Assembly (NCBI RefSeq): GCF_008632455.1
Contig: NZ_CP043929.1
Span: 3,844,001-3,908,000 of the forward strand
Source of the DNA: Methylomonas rhizoryzae
GTDB taxonomy: Bacteria > Pseudomonadota > Gammaproteobacteria > Methylococcales > Methylomonadaceae
DNA length: 64,000 bases
Direction of reading: 5' to 3'
In this document: positions 42,368 to 51,802 of the stretch, in pieces
Position numbering within the stretch: position 1 is the stretch's first letter
How the letters are laid out: every line of letters starts with the position of its first letter
Made by a program: the position numbers and the translations under genes
Notes under the pieces: generated by a model
Database searches by the model: none
What the model was told of the DNA's origin: nothing
The model's input: only the letters and a program-made list of their open reading frames with translations

Positions 42368-43678
42368 ATGGCCAAACCCGCATTATGCCTTTTGGCTGCA
42401 CTGGGCTTCGCCTGCCCGGCGGCGGCGGAAAACTTATTGGAAATTTATCATCAAGCACTGCTGGCCGATCCGGAACTCAAAGGCGCCGCGGACAAACTGG
42501 ATCTCGGTAGCGCCCAAACCGGACAAGCGATGGGCCAAATGTTGCCGCAAGTAACGGGTACCGCCAACTGGTCGGCCAACGACCAACAGATCGTCAATTT
42601 TGGCGGCCAGCATTACAAGGGCACCCGCTATTACGTGTCGTTGAACCAAACCTTGATCGATTTCGGCAAATTCTGGGACTGGAAACGCGCGCAACGCATA
42701 GAAGATCAATACACCACCGAATTACTGGTCGCCCAACACAATTTGCTGTTCAACGTGGTCGAGCGCTATTTCGACGTTTTGGCCGCCGCCGACCAGCTGA
42801 ATCTGACCCTGGCGGAAATCGACGCGACGCAAAACGAATTGGAACAAGTCAAAAAGCAATTCGACAAGCAATTGATCAAAATCACCGATCTTTACGAAAC
42901 CGAGGCCCGCCTCGACCAGCTTAAAGCCGAAGCGATAGCGGCGGAAAGCCAGCTCATCATCGCCAGACAAGCCTTGACCCAGCTGACCGGTCAAACGCCG
43001 CAACAATTGAGCCCTTTGCAAGACGAAATCGACTTTCCGGAAATCGAAGGCAAACTGGAAGACTGGATAGCCGTCGCGCAGGGTCAAAATCCCGGCATGG
43101 CCGCGCAAAAACTGGCGATCGAAGCCGCCAGCGACAACGTGGTCGCACAACGCGCCAAACACTTGCCGGTGGTCGATCTGCAATTGTATTTTTACGATAC
43201 CGACATCGGCTTCCAAAGTTCGCGCACCAGCCACACCCAAACCCAAGCCGCCGCCATCAACGTCAACGTGCCGATTTTTACCGGCGGCACCACCATGTAC
43301 CGGGTAGACGAAGCCCAAAGCCGCCTGGAAATCGCCAAGGACGAAAGCGAAATCAAACTACGCGAATTGGTTAAAGAAACCAGCGACGCTTTTTCGGCCT
43401 CCAACGCCGACGCCAGACGCATCAAAGCCTCCGAAAAAGCCTTGGCCTCTGCGGTGAAATCGCGCGAAGCCATGCAAAAAGGCTTGAAATTCGGAGTGGA
43501 AACCGTCGCCGACTTGCTCAGGGCGCAACAACAAGAATACAAAGCCAAGCGAGACTTAGCCGGCATCAAATACAATTACATCACCAACCGGATTCGATTT
43601 TTGAAAGCGATAGGCTCCATCAGCGAAGACAACATACAAGAAGTCAACCAGTGGCTGACAGGCCCACTTAAAAACTAA
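42368..43678 (+). CDS. TolC-family outer-membrane channel of the type I system
   Basis: The 436-residue protein starts at ATG 42368, 4 bases after the adaptor stop, with GAGGA upstream. The signal peptide is MAKPALCLLAALGFACPAAA. Two repeated outer-membrane efflux domains follow, with long amphipathic helices (for example ALLADPELKGAADKLDLGSA near the N-terminus). The length fits the PrtF/TolC group. It is the last gene of the exporter operon. Confidence 0.9.
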   Translation: MAKPALCLLAALGFACPAAAENLLEIYHQALLADPELKGAADKLDLGSAQTGQAMGQMLPQVTGTANWSANDQQIVNFGGQHYKGTRYYVSLNQTLIDFGKFWDWKRAQRIEDQYTTELLVAQHNLLFNVVERYFDVLAAADQLNLTLAEIDATQNELEQVKKQFDKQLIKITDLYETEARLDQLKAEAIAAESQLIIARQALTQLTGQTPQQLSPLQDEIDFPEIEGKLEDWIAVAQGQNPGMAAQKLAIEAASDNVVAQRAKHLPVVDLQLYFYDTDIGFQSSRTSHTQTQAAAINVNVPIFTGGTTMYRVDEAQSRLEIAKDESEIKLRELVKETSDAFSASNADARRIKASEKALASAVKSREAMQKGLKFGVETVADLLRAQQQEYKAKRDLAGIKYNYITNRIRFLKAIGSISEDNIQEVNQWLTGPLKN

Positions 43679-43871
43679 AGCCAAGCGAGGACGAGACTTT
43701 GATATAGGCCGGCCATAGCCTGCCCCTCGTCCGCCGCCATGCCATTAAGCTAGGCCTAACCCATTTCTTTTGAACCCGCCGAAGCGCGATGGTCAAGCCG
43801 TCAGGTTTTATAAACTCTTCACGGAAAGAAGCAACGACGGTGACGACTCGACAACCGAAAATTGAAATGCA

Positions 43872-43910
43872 CTGAGTGCCGCATCAGCCTTTGTCCGATA
43901 CGGCACTCAG
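43872..43910 (-). terminator. Hairpin after the TonB-receptor gene
   Basis: CTGAGTGCCGCATC and GATACGGCACTCAG pair over 14 positions with one mismatch. On the minus strand the stem is followed by TGCATTTCAATTTT, and it begins 14 bases past the stop. Confidence 0.6.
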
Positions 43911-43923
43911 CGCGGACTCAACG

Positions 43924-46200
43924 CTAGATATCGAAGTCCAGTTCGAATCCGCCGTAAGCGAACAGCGGCATACCGGGGCGAGGACCGTAAGGTTGGCGGG
44001 AAACGATGTATTCCTCGTTGCCGGCGTTCTGTACTCCGCCGAGTATCTTCACGCCTTTAGCCACTTTGTAATAAGCGGAAACATCCAGGATCACGTATTC
44101 GTCGGTTTTACCGTAGCGAGAATCCACGCGACCTATGCCGTTGATTTGGCTTTCGGTATTATTCGCACTGGTAAAGGTTTCGCTGACGTAATTCGCCGCT
44201 ACCTCCATGCCCCAGCGCTGAAAATGCAAACCGCTGCCGAAGCTCAAGGTAAAATCGGGGATGTAGGGAATCTTGTTGCCTACTTTTCCGTAGCTAAAGA
44301 TCGATTCCGCGTCGGTCGAAGCCGCGTTATTCAACTGCTCGGTATCGGTGTAAGTGAACGCCAGAAAATACGGGTTACTAAAGCCCCAGCCCCAATCCTC
44401 GCCGGCATCGTAATTCATCGCTACTTCAACGCCACGGCTGTCGACCTTGCCGAAATTCTCGCTTTTCCCGGTCCCGGTGCCGCCGATGTTGCTGACAACT
44501 AACAGGTTTTCAAATTGAGTGTAAAAACCGGTGATTTCGGCGTTGAACGCCCCGCGCGAATATTTAGCGCCCAATTCGTAAGCGTTAGAAGACTCTTCCA
44601 GCAATTTATCGACCACCGAGTTCTGCGGACTGGGCGGTGAAAAACCGCGATGTGCGCTGGTGAATACCATTAAATCGTCGTTAACTCGATAATCCAGGCT
44701 AGCGCCGCCGGCGTACATATCCAGCGAACTTTTTCCGCTGCTTTCCGGCGCCAAGTGATTGACGTATTCTTGGTTCAAATGCTCGTAGCGAATACCCGGC
44801 GAGAATCCCCATTTGCCCCATTCCATACGGTCTTTAAGAAAAAACGCATAAGCATTGGTCAAGCCGTAGCGATCGTCCTGGCTACCCGGATCTGTGCGCG
44901 TCACGCCGGTAATCGTACCATTGGCGGCCTGGCTGTAACGGGTATCGTGCTGAAAACGATCTTCCTTATCTTCGTGATAACGCATGCCGCCGTTTAATTC
45001 GTGGTGAACCGCGCCGGAATCGAAGCGATAAGTCGCCATGGTTTCGACGCCGCCGGCATAATAACTGCGGTTGTTGTCTCTAATTCGCAATTGGCAGGCA
45101 AAATTGCCTTTCAGACAAGCCAAGCCGTCGCCGCCGTAATCGCCGGCCAGCGAACGGGCCAAATCACGGTTGGCACCACCGAAGTTAATATCTTGCAGCT
45201 TGCTCCAGTTTCGATTGAATTCCTTGTAATAAGCCGTGGTGACGATATCCAAATTATCGGTGGGCGAAACGAAATAACGGGCAAATCCGCCGTATTGCTC
45301 GCTGTCGATATTATCGAAACGGCTCGCGGCATAGCGCCGGTAGGGATCGGCCCGAAAATCCGCTTCGCTCAGTCCCAAGTAAGTTTCGTCGGCATCCATG
45401 CTGGAATAACCGAATTTAACCTCCAGTTTTTGGTACATCGCGGTATTCGGCTCCCAAGATAGCCGCACCATAGGCTCTACCTGTTGAAAGCCGGTTTGGT
45501 CGCCGTTATTAAAATCCGGCGTGGCATCGATAGTTTTAAAACCGTCCGAACCGCGATAAAAACCTTCCACCAAATAACCAACCCGGCCGTGCGCGGTATC
45601 CAAGGTATCGCCGACAAAACCGTGCGACCGGAATTCGCCGTAACTGCCGTAAATCGATTTCAGATAAGCCTTGCCCTCAATCGGAATAGGCGTAGACAGA
45701 TAATTCAACACCCCGCCGGTAATGTGCGGCCCGTATTTGATTTGGCTCCCGCCTTTCAAAACCTCGAGGCCGCTCATGCGTCCGCCGGCCGGGTTGAAAT
45801 AGGCCGCCGGTGCCGAATAAGGCGCCGGTGCCACCATCACCCCGTCTTCCATCACGGTGATCTTGGCACTACGCGTGGTATCCACACCGCGAAAACTGAT
45901 ATTCGGAAACAAACCGAAGCCGTCTTCCTCGCGTATGTTGACTCCGGGTGCTTTGCGCAAAATCCGGTTCACGTCGCTGTAACTTTGTGCGCGTATATCG
46001 TCGGTACCTAAATAAGTTGCGGATGCAGGCATGTCCTTTGCTTCTTCGGCACTCCCCACCACGCTAACGATATCCAACAACTCGGCAGCAGCAGTTTGTT
46101 TCTCTTGCGTTTGTTTCTCTGAAGCTTGTTCGGCAAAGCCGGTTTGCACCGATGTGACAATCAGCGACATAACGCCAATCGTTTGTTTAGTGTTGAGCAT
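43924..46200 (-). CDS. TonB-dependent outer-membrane receptor, FecA-like
   Basis: A 758-residue receptor. I start at ATG 46200; an upstream TTG adds two residues. A signal peptide (1-~23) is followed by DIVSVVG, a possible TonB box. The plug domain spans ~35-160 (ILRKAPGVNIREEDGFGLFP, ISFRGVDTTRSAKITVMEDG). The 22-strand barrel ends in FELDFDI with a terminal aromatic-rich strand. It resembles receptors for ferric citrate or other siderophores. A Fur-type box lies ~65 bases upstream, supporting iron control. No sigma-factor/FecR pair is adjacent. Confidence 0.9.
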   Translation of the reverse strand: MLNTKQTIGVMSLIVTSVQTGFAEQASEKQTQEKQTAAAELLDIVSVVGSAEEAKDMPASATYLGTDDIRAQSYSDVNRILRKAPGVNIREEDGFGLFPNISFRGVDTTRSAKITVMEDGVMVAPAPYSAPAAYFNPAGGRMSGLEVLKGGSQIKYGPHITGGVLNYLSTPIPIEGKAYLKSIYGSYGEFRSHGFVGDTLDTAHGRVGYLVEGFYRGSDGFKTIDATPDFNNGDQTGFQQVEPMVRLSWEPNTAMYQKLEVKFGYSSMDADETYLGLSEADFRADPYRRYAASRFDNIDSEQYGGFARYFVSPTDNLDIVTTAYYKEFNRNWSKLQDINFGGANRDLARSLAGDYGGDGLACLKGNFACQLRIRDNNRSYYAGGVETMATYRFDSGAVHHELNGGMRYHEDKEDRFQHDTRYSQAANGTITGVTRTDPGSQDDRYGLTNAYAFFLKDRMEWGKWGFSPGIRYEHLNQEYVNHLAPESSGKSSLDMYAGGASLDYRVNDDLMVFTSAHRGFSPPSPQNSVVDKLLEESSNAYELGAKYSRGAFNAEITGFYTQFENLLVVSNIGGTGTGKSENFGKVDSRGVEVAMNYDAGEDWGWGFSNPYFLAFTYTDTEQLNNAASTDAESIFSYGKVGNKIPYIPDFTLSFGSGLHFQRWGMEVAANYVSETFTSANNTESQINGIGRVDSRYGKTDEYVILDVSAYYKVAKGVKILGGVQNAGNEEYIVSRQPYGPRPGMPLFAYGGFELDFDI

Positions 46201-46264
46201 GAGCAATCTCGGAATATTTAAATGTAAAAATATGTTAAGACGATTTCATACTACCTTCCGCATC

Positions 46265-46283
46265 AATGAGAATCAATATTATT
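46265..46283 (-). promoter_or_regulatory. Fur-box-like operator
   Basis: On the minus strand AATAATATTGATTCTCATT agrees with the 19-base Fur consensus at about 11 positions and lies ~65 bases before the receptor ATG. Confidence 0.6.
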
Positions 46284-46791
46284 TTTACCAACAAGGCATG
46301 ACATCCGCCCGGCTTTAACCGTGTCAGACCAGCCTGAAAGATCGGCAAAGCAATGCCTGATACCGCTAAGTTAGGCGTATGTAGCCCCACTATGTCTAGC
46401 AACTAAAGCGCACTCTCTTGAACGTCTGATTTCGACAGCATGGAAAGATATTGGCCGGCCGCAATCGGATTTAGAAGCAAAAACCGCTGTTGTAGCCGAA
46501 CAAACCTTGAGAAGGGGAAGCAGGGAAGAGCGAGAGCACCGGCCGAACCGCCTACCGTGCACGGGATTACCGGCATCTTCCAACCGGGACGGCAAGTGAT
46601 GGAAATCCGCGGGGCGCCAAGCGCTTTGGCATGAGTATCCGGAAAACAGCTACGTCCATTCTGTCGCTCGCAGACAAATCCTGTGAACTAAGCGGACATT
46701 TGCGCCCGCAACCAACACGTTTGAAGGTTTTATAGTACACTTCGCGTCGATTATTTCACGTCTAGCAACCAACTAATAGTCGGAGAACTCT
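46284..46791. other. Non-coding stretch before the PilZ gene
   Basis: About 500 bases without a convincing gene. Short frames on both strands have non-protein composition, and I find no RNA gene or insertion-sequence end. Confidence 0.35.
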
Positions 46792-47091
46792 ATGTTGACT
46801 CATGACGAACGGCGCGATTACATCCGCATGGAAGTCGACTGCGACATTCTGTACAAACCAGCCAACGCCAGCGACTGTAAAACGGGACGCTGTACCACCC
46901 TTAGCGGCGCCGGGGTTTCCTTTATCGCCGACCAGCATTTCGAACCGGGTTTGGCAATGGAAATCAGCGTAATCCCCAAAACCAGCATCACGCCCCCGAT
47001 GACGGCTTTTATCGAAGTGGTACGCAGCATAAAACGCGGCGACAACGAGTACGAAATTGCCGCCTCCATCAAAAGCATCAAAGGTCATTGA
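46792..47091 (+). CDS. PilZ-domain protein
   Basis: A 99-residue single-domain protein of the c-di-GMP-binding PilZ family. RDYIR near the N-terminus fits the RxxxR motif. TLSGAGVSF occupies the second motif position, normally (D/N)xSxxG; the first residue here is Thr rather than Asp or Asn, which could weaken ligand binding. GGAG precedes ATG 46792. Its likely role is a c-di-GMP effector, though the partner is unknown. Confidence 0.75.
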   Translation: MLTHDERRDYIRMEVDCDILYKPANASDCKTGRCTTLSGAGVSFIADQHFEPGLAMEISVIPKTSITPPMTAFIEVVRSIKRGDNEYEIAASIKSIKGH

Positions 47092-47123
47092 CGTAAAGCA
47101 TTTATTTACGGCCAGGGATAGAC

Positions 47124-47528
47124 ATGTACCTCATCACCAAAGAAGTTTATTTCTGTTACGGACACCGGTTGATGCATCATCCCGGCAAATGCCGCAACCT
47201 GCACGGCCACAGCGTTAAAGCCAGCATCACCCTGAAAAGCGAGCAGTTAAACGCGCAAAGCATGCTCTGCGATTTCGCCGACGTCCGCGACGCGGTGGAA
47301 TCGTTTGTCGATTTGCATTTGGACCACAATTTCCTGCTGCACAAAGACGATCCCATCATCCCGGCCTTAATCGCCAACAACGAACGTTTTTTGGCGATAG
47401 ACGAACACCCGACCGCGGAAGTGCTCAGTAAAATGATTTACCTGCACCTGAAACAACAAGGCTTGCCGGTCGATCAAGTGGTGCTGTGGGAAACCGCCAG
47501 CGCCTATGCCTGTTACCGGGAGGATTAG
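47124..47528 (+). CDS. queD: 6-pyruvoyl-tetrahydropterin synthase / QueD family
   Basis: The 134-residue enzyme has zinc-binding histidines in CYGHRLMHH and NLHGHSVKA. LDHNFLL and LWETASAYACY supply the later active-site residues. QueD makes 6-carboxytetrahydropterin in queuosine synthesis; a pterin-salvage role is the alternative. It lies 32 bases after the PilZ gene and one base before the DUF1249 gene, so the three may be co-transcribed. Confidence 0.85.
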   Translation: MYLITKEVYFCYGHRLMHHPGKCRNLHGHSVKASITLKSEQLNAQSMLCDFADVRDAVESFVDLHLDHNFLLHKDDPIIPALIANNERFLAIDEHPTAEVLSKMIYLHLKQQGLPVDQVVLWETASAYACYRED

Positions 47529-47529
47529 C

Positions 47530-47976
47530 GTGAGCCAGGTCAAACCGGTCAACACCTCGCTGTGCCTGGAAAAGATTTGCGAATCCAACTATCAAAAACT
47601 ATTCAGACTGATTCCCAATCTACGCCAGCTGGGAAGATACGCGGTCGGCCGCACCTCTAACAAGCCGGCTTTGCACGTAGAGATAGTGGAACGCAATCCT
47701 TATACCTTAACCATAGAATTGAGCCACTGCTTCAAAATGCCACTGGAAGAGTTACTCGCGCCGGCGGTACGGATCAGGGTGTATTTAGACGCGCAACTGG
47801 CCGAGGTGATCCGCGACCACGATAGGCCGGCGGTCGACCGGGTCTACCCGAATCCGGGAAAATCTTTGGAAATACAAGATTATAAATGGCGGCTGAACTA
47901 TTTTTTACAAAAATGGCTGGACCATTGCTTGCAGACCGACTACTACTTCGACAGCGCCGCCGATTACGTCATTTGA
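47530..47976 (+). CDS. DUF1249 (YqiB-like) protein
   Basis: The start is GTG 47530 with GGGAGG 7 bases upstream. The 148-residue protein has the family segments NYQKLFRLIPNL, ELSHCFKMP, RIRVYLDAQLAEVI and QDYKWRLNYFLQKWLDHCL. Its function is unknown; the E. coli member is co-transcribed with nudF and cpdA, whereas here it follows queD. Its end overlaps the convergent recQ by 8 bases. Confidence 0.85.
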   Translation: MSQVKPVNTSLCLEKICESNYQKLFRLIPNLRQLGRYAVGRTSNKPALHVEIVERNPYTLTIELSHCFKMPLEELLAPAVRIRVYLDAQLAEVIRDHDRPAVDRVYPNPGKSLEIQDYKWRLNYFLQKWLDHCLQTDYYFDSAADYVI

Positions 47977-50143
47977 CGCGCTGCAACAGCAGCGCGTGCA
48001 CGCAGCGCAACACACCATAGCTATAAGCTGCGCCGAACTGCTCGAAAACCGGCTTCAACGAACCCGCCTCCCAATCCGGCTGCGCCAACCACCCATTCTC
48101 GATATCGGCAATCTGCAGCTGCGAAATGCCGTGAGCCAGCAAAACGTCGGTTAGGTCTGTCGAACGGAGCGCGCCTTGCGTCAATCCTTTGGCCAGATGG
48201 GAATAAATCGTATCGGTTTTCAGGCCGCGCTGACCGGCAATTTGCTCGACGCCGTAACCCAATTTCAGTAACTCCAGACTTTCCTTGATTGTGTCTTTTT
48301 TGTCGGCAACGGGTTCCCTGTCGTCGAACTCGGCCAAGACTTGTAAAAAGGCGTCGCCGTATAAGTCCAACTTGCGCTCGCCTATGCCGGAAAGACGCGC
48401 CATTTGCTCGTGATTGCGCGGTCTGGCCTCCATCATCGCCATCAAGGTGGCATCGTGAAAAATCACATAGGGCGGCACGTCCTGTTCATCCGCCAATTCG
48501 CGCCGTTTGGCGCGCAACGCATTCCACAGCGCATTGTCGCCGCCGTCCTCCCGGCGATTGTCGAATTTCTCGCGCTTGTTTTTAGGGTTGGCGGCGTCTT
48601 TGCGCAGCATCAAGGTTTGCTCGCCGCGCAGCACCGGCCGGCAGGCTTCGGTGAGTTTCAAACTGCCGTGGCCGTCGAAATCGATTGCGACTAAAGACTT
48701 GGCTACCAGCTGTCTGAAGATAGAGCGCCATTGTTTTTCGTCTATGTGCTTGCCGATGCCGAAGGTGGATTGTTTGTCGTGACCGAATTGCTTGATGCGT
48801 TCGTCGTCCTTGCCCAACAGCACGTCGACCAAATAAGCCACGCCGAACCGTTGGCCGGTGCGGTAAATACAAGACAAGGCCTGTTGCGCGGCCACGCTGC
48901 CGTCCCAGGTTTGCACCGGTTCCAAGCAGGTATCGCAATTGCCGCATCCTTGTTCCAAACTGTCGCCGAAATACGCCAGCAAAGCTTGGCGGCGGCAACT
49001 GACCGTTTCGCATAAAGCCAACATGGCTTCCAATTTGTGGTATTCGACCCGTTTATGCGTCTCGTCGGCATTGGACGAAGCCAGCATTTGCCGTAAAGTC
49101 AACACGTCCTGCAAGCCGTAAGCCATCCAGGCGTCGGCGGGTAAACCGTCGCGGCCGGCACGGCCGGTTTCCTGATAATACGCCTCCACACTTTTCGGCA
49201 AATCCAAATGCGCGACGAAGCGGACGTTCGGTTTGTCTATACCCATCCCGAACGCGATGGTGGCTACGATGATCAAACCATCTTCCATCAAAAACTGGTG
49301 TTGATTGCGCTGCCGTTGCTCGTGGCTCATACCGGCATGGTAGGGTAAGGCGCGCAGACCTTTTAGCTGCAACCAATCGGCGGTTTCTTCGACCTTTTTG
49401 CGCGACAAACAATACACGATGCCGGTATCGCCGTCGTGTTCGCCCCGAATAAACTCCAGCAATTGTCGGCGGGCGTTATCTTTTTGCACGATGCGATAGC
49501 GGATGTTGGGCCTGTCGAAGCCGCTGACGAACAGCCTGGCCTCCTCTAGCGCCAGCCGGGCAATGATTTCCTGCCGGGTGCGCTCGTCGGCCGTCGCCGT
49601 CAGCGCGATGCGCGGCACCTGAGGAAACTGCTGGTGCAGCACCGACAACTGTAGATAGTCCGCGCGAAAATCGTGTCCCCACTGCGACACACAATGCGCT
49701 TCGTCGATGGCGAACAGCGAAATCCGGCAGCGGGCGAACAGATTTTGGGTGCGCGGGTTGGATAAACGTTCCGGCGCGATATACAGCATATCCAACTCAC
49801 CGGCTAGCAAGCGCTGCTCGGTATCGCGCACCTGTTCCAGCGACAAGGTGGAATTCAAAAACGCCGCTTTAACCCCCAATTGATGCAAGGCGTTGACTTG
49901 ATCCTGCATCAAGGCGATCAACGGCGAAATGACAATGCCGACCCCGTCGCGCACCAAAGCCGGAATTTGGTAACACAAAGACTTGCCGCCGCCGGTCGGC
50001 ATTAACACCAATGCGTCGCCGCCGGCGACGACTTGCTCGATGATGGCTTGCTGCTGGCCGCGAAAGCTGTCGTAACCGAACACGCTGCGCAAGGTGTGCA
50101 AAGCGGCCGGTACGGGCTCACCTGGGGGAGATAGTTTTTGCAA
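47969..50143 (-). CDS. recQ: ATP-dependent DNA helicase RecQ
   Basis: The 724-residue 3'-5' helicase unwinds DNA in recombination repair. Domains: helicase core with MPTGGGKSLCYQIPAL (motif I), AIDEAHCVSQWGHDFR (II), ALTATA (III) and QETGRAGRDG (VI); a zinc-binding RQC region with GCGNCDTCL; an HRDC domain (~540-620); and a C-terminal helix-turn-helix-like extension (GYGVEQIAGQRGLKTDTIY) beyond the E. coli length. The start is TTG 50143, since a TAG stop lies four codons upstream and no other start is near. Confidence 0.93.
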   Translation of the reverse strand: MQKLSPPGEPVPAALHTLRSVFGYDSFRGQQQAIIEQVVAGGDALVLMPTGGGKSLCYQIPALVRDGVGIVISPLIALMQDQVNALHQLGVKAAFLNSTLSLEQVRDTEQRLLAGELDMLYIAPERLSNPRTQNLFARCRISLFAIDEAHCVSQWGHDFRADYLQLSVLHQQFPQVPRIALTATADERTRQEIIARLALEEARLFVSGFDRPNIRYRIVQKDNARRQLLEFIRGEHDGDTGIVYCLSRKKVEETADWLQLKGLRALPYHAGMSHEQRQRNQHQFLMEDGLIIVATIAFGMGIDKPNVRFVAHLDLPKSVEAYYQETGRAGRDGLPADAWMAYGLQDVLTLRQMLASSNADETHKRVEYHKLEAMLALCETVSCRRQALLAYFGDSLEQGCGNCDTCLEPVQTWDGSVAAQQALSCIYRTGQRFGVAYLVDVLLGKDDERIKQFGHDKQSTFGIGKHIDEKQWRSIFRQLVAKSLVAIDFDGHGSLKLTEACRPVLRGEQTLMLRKDAANPKNKREKFDNRREDGGDNALWNALRAKRRELADEQDVPPYVIFHDATLMAMMEARPRNHEQMARLSGIGERKLDLYGDAFLQVLAEFDDREPVADKKDTIKESLELLKLGYGVEQIAGQRGLKTDTIYSHLAKGLTQGALRSTDLTDVLLAHGISQLQIADIENGWLAQPDWEAGSLKPVFEQFGAAYSYGVLRCVHALLLQRVK

Positions 50144-50215
50144 AGTACTCTAAACCTTTATAATGGATTCGATTATATCAACATCGCCGTAGTGCGCCGC
50201 TACACTATCCCGTTC

Positions 50216-51802
50216 ATGAACAACCCTAAACAGCCTATCCCCAAGCGTCTGCAATACCTGCTCGACAACAACTTGCACCATCTGCTGCAATTAGGTTTAA
50301 AAGGCATAGAAAAAGAGAGCTTACGCATAGACTTGCGCGGTCTGATTGCGCAGACGCCGCATCCCGCCGCGCTGGGCTCGGCCCTGACCCACCCTTACAT
50401 TACCACCGATTATTCGGAAGCCTTGCTGGAATTCATTACCCCGCCGTTTGCCGACATCAAGCAAACCTTGGGCTATATGCACAAGATTCACCAGTTTGTC
50501 TACCCGCATTTAGGCGACGAAATGCTACTGTGCACCAGCATGCCTTGCGGCATAGACGGCGACCTCAGCGTACCTATCGCCGAATACGGCAACTCCAACG
50601 TCGGCAAGATGAAACACGTTTACCGCAAGGGCTTATGGCATCGTTACGGCCGGACCATGCAGGCGATAGCCGGCATCCATTTCAATTATTCGGTACCGCA
50701 GGCGCTGTGGCCGATGCTGCACCGCCAAGCCGGCAATCCGGGCGCACTCGATCAATTCATCGCCGACGGTTATTTCGGCTTGATTCGCAACTTTCAGCGC
50801 TTGGGCTGGCTAATGTTATATTTGTTCGGCGCCTCGCCGGCCATCTGTAAAAGCTTTTTCAAAAGCCGGCCGCAGTTGATGACCGAGTTCGAGGAATTCG
50901 ACGAATTCACCCTGTACCACCCCTACGCCACCTCGCTACGCATGAGCGACATCGGCTACAAAAGCAAAAATCAGGCAGGATTGAAGATCGATTACAACTC
51001 GCTGGCCGGTTATGTCGACAGCCTCAGCGCCGCGATCAACACCCCATACCCGGAATATCAAAAGATCGGCATCAAAGTCGACGGCGAATACCGGCAGCTG
51101 AATGCCAACATTTTGCAGATCGAAAACGAGTTCTACAGCACCATCAGACCCAAGCAAATCGCCGAATCCGGCGAAAAACCGACTTTGGCACTCAAGCGGC
51201 GCGGCGTGATGTACGTGGAAATGCGCTCTTTGGATTTGAATCTGTTCAATCCCATCGGCATTGAAGAAAGCACGGCCCGCTTTATAGAAGCCTTTTTACT
51301 GGGCTGTTTGCTGTACGACAGCCCGCCGCAAGGCGAACAGGAATTCCAAATCAACAACAACAACCAATTGCTGGTGGCTAACCGAGGCCGGGAGCCCGGC
51401 TTGATGTTGAGTAACAATGGCAAACCTATAGGCCTGCAAACCTGGGCCCATCAAATTCTGAACGCCTTGCAGCCGATTTGCGCACTGCTCGACCAAGGCT
51501 GCGTGGACAAGCCGTATCAAATGGCGCTGCAGCATCAGCTGGCCTTGGTGGATAATCCCGCCCTGACCCCGTCGGCACACATCTTGGCCTGTATGGGACA
51601 AAACAATCAGGAATTCGGTTGTTTCGCCCGCAAGACCTCAACGTTGCACAAACACTATTTCTTGGCGCAGCCTTTGGACAGCCAGACCCAGCGGCAATTT
51701 GCCGACATGGCCGAAACCTCCATCCAGAAACAAGCCGACATCGAAGCTAACGACAGTTTAAGCTTCGACGACTTTTTGACCCGGTATTTTTCTCAATCAT
51801 GA
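50216..51802 (+). CDS. gshA: Glutamate-cysteine ligase, proteobacterial type
   Basis: A 528-residue enzyme for the first step of glutathione synthesis. ATG 50216 starts the conserved N-terminus MNNPKQPIPKRLQYLL, soon followed by the nucleotide-site motif GLKGIEKESLRID. Further marks are YITTDYSEALLEFITPP, MPCGIDGD and RRGVMYVEMRSLDLN. It overlaps cysH by 4 bases (ATGA), coupling sulfate reduction to thiol production. A longer frame to 50138 overlaps recQ and lacks homology. Confidence 0.93.
   Translation: MNNPKQPIPKRLQYLLDNNLHHLLQLGLKGIEKESLRIDLRGLIAQTPHPAALGSALTHPYITTDYSEALLEFITPPFADIKQTLGYMHKIHQFVYPHLGDEMLLCTSMPCGIDGDLSVPIAEYGNSNVGKMKHVYRKGLWHRYGRTMQAIAGIHFNYSVPQALWPMLHRQAGNPGALDQFIADGYFGLIRNFQRLGWLMLYLFGASPAICKSFFKSRPQLMTEFEEFDEFTLYHPYATSLRMSDIGYKSKNQAGLKIDYNSLAGYVDSLSAAINTPYPEYQKIGIKVDGEYRQLNANILQIENEFYSTIRPKQIAESGEKPTLALKRRGVMYVEMRSLDLNLFNPIGIEESTARFIEAFLLGCLLYDSPPQGEQEFQINNNNQLLVANRGREPGLMLSNNGKPIGLQTWAHQILNALQPICALLDQGCVDKPYQMALQHQLALVDNPALTPSAHILACMGQNNQEFGCFARKTSTLHKHYFLAQPLDSQTQRQFADMAETSIQKQADIEANDSLSFDDFLTRYFSQS

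Noticed and set aside
46371..46634. Overlapping short frames upstream of the PilZ gene
   Set aside because: Neither strand gives protein-like composition or a ribosome site, and no family is recognisable.
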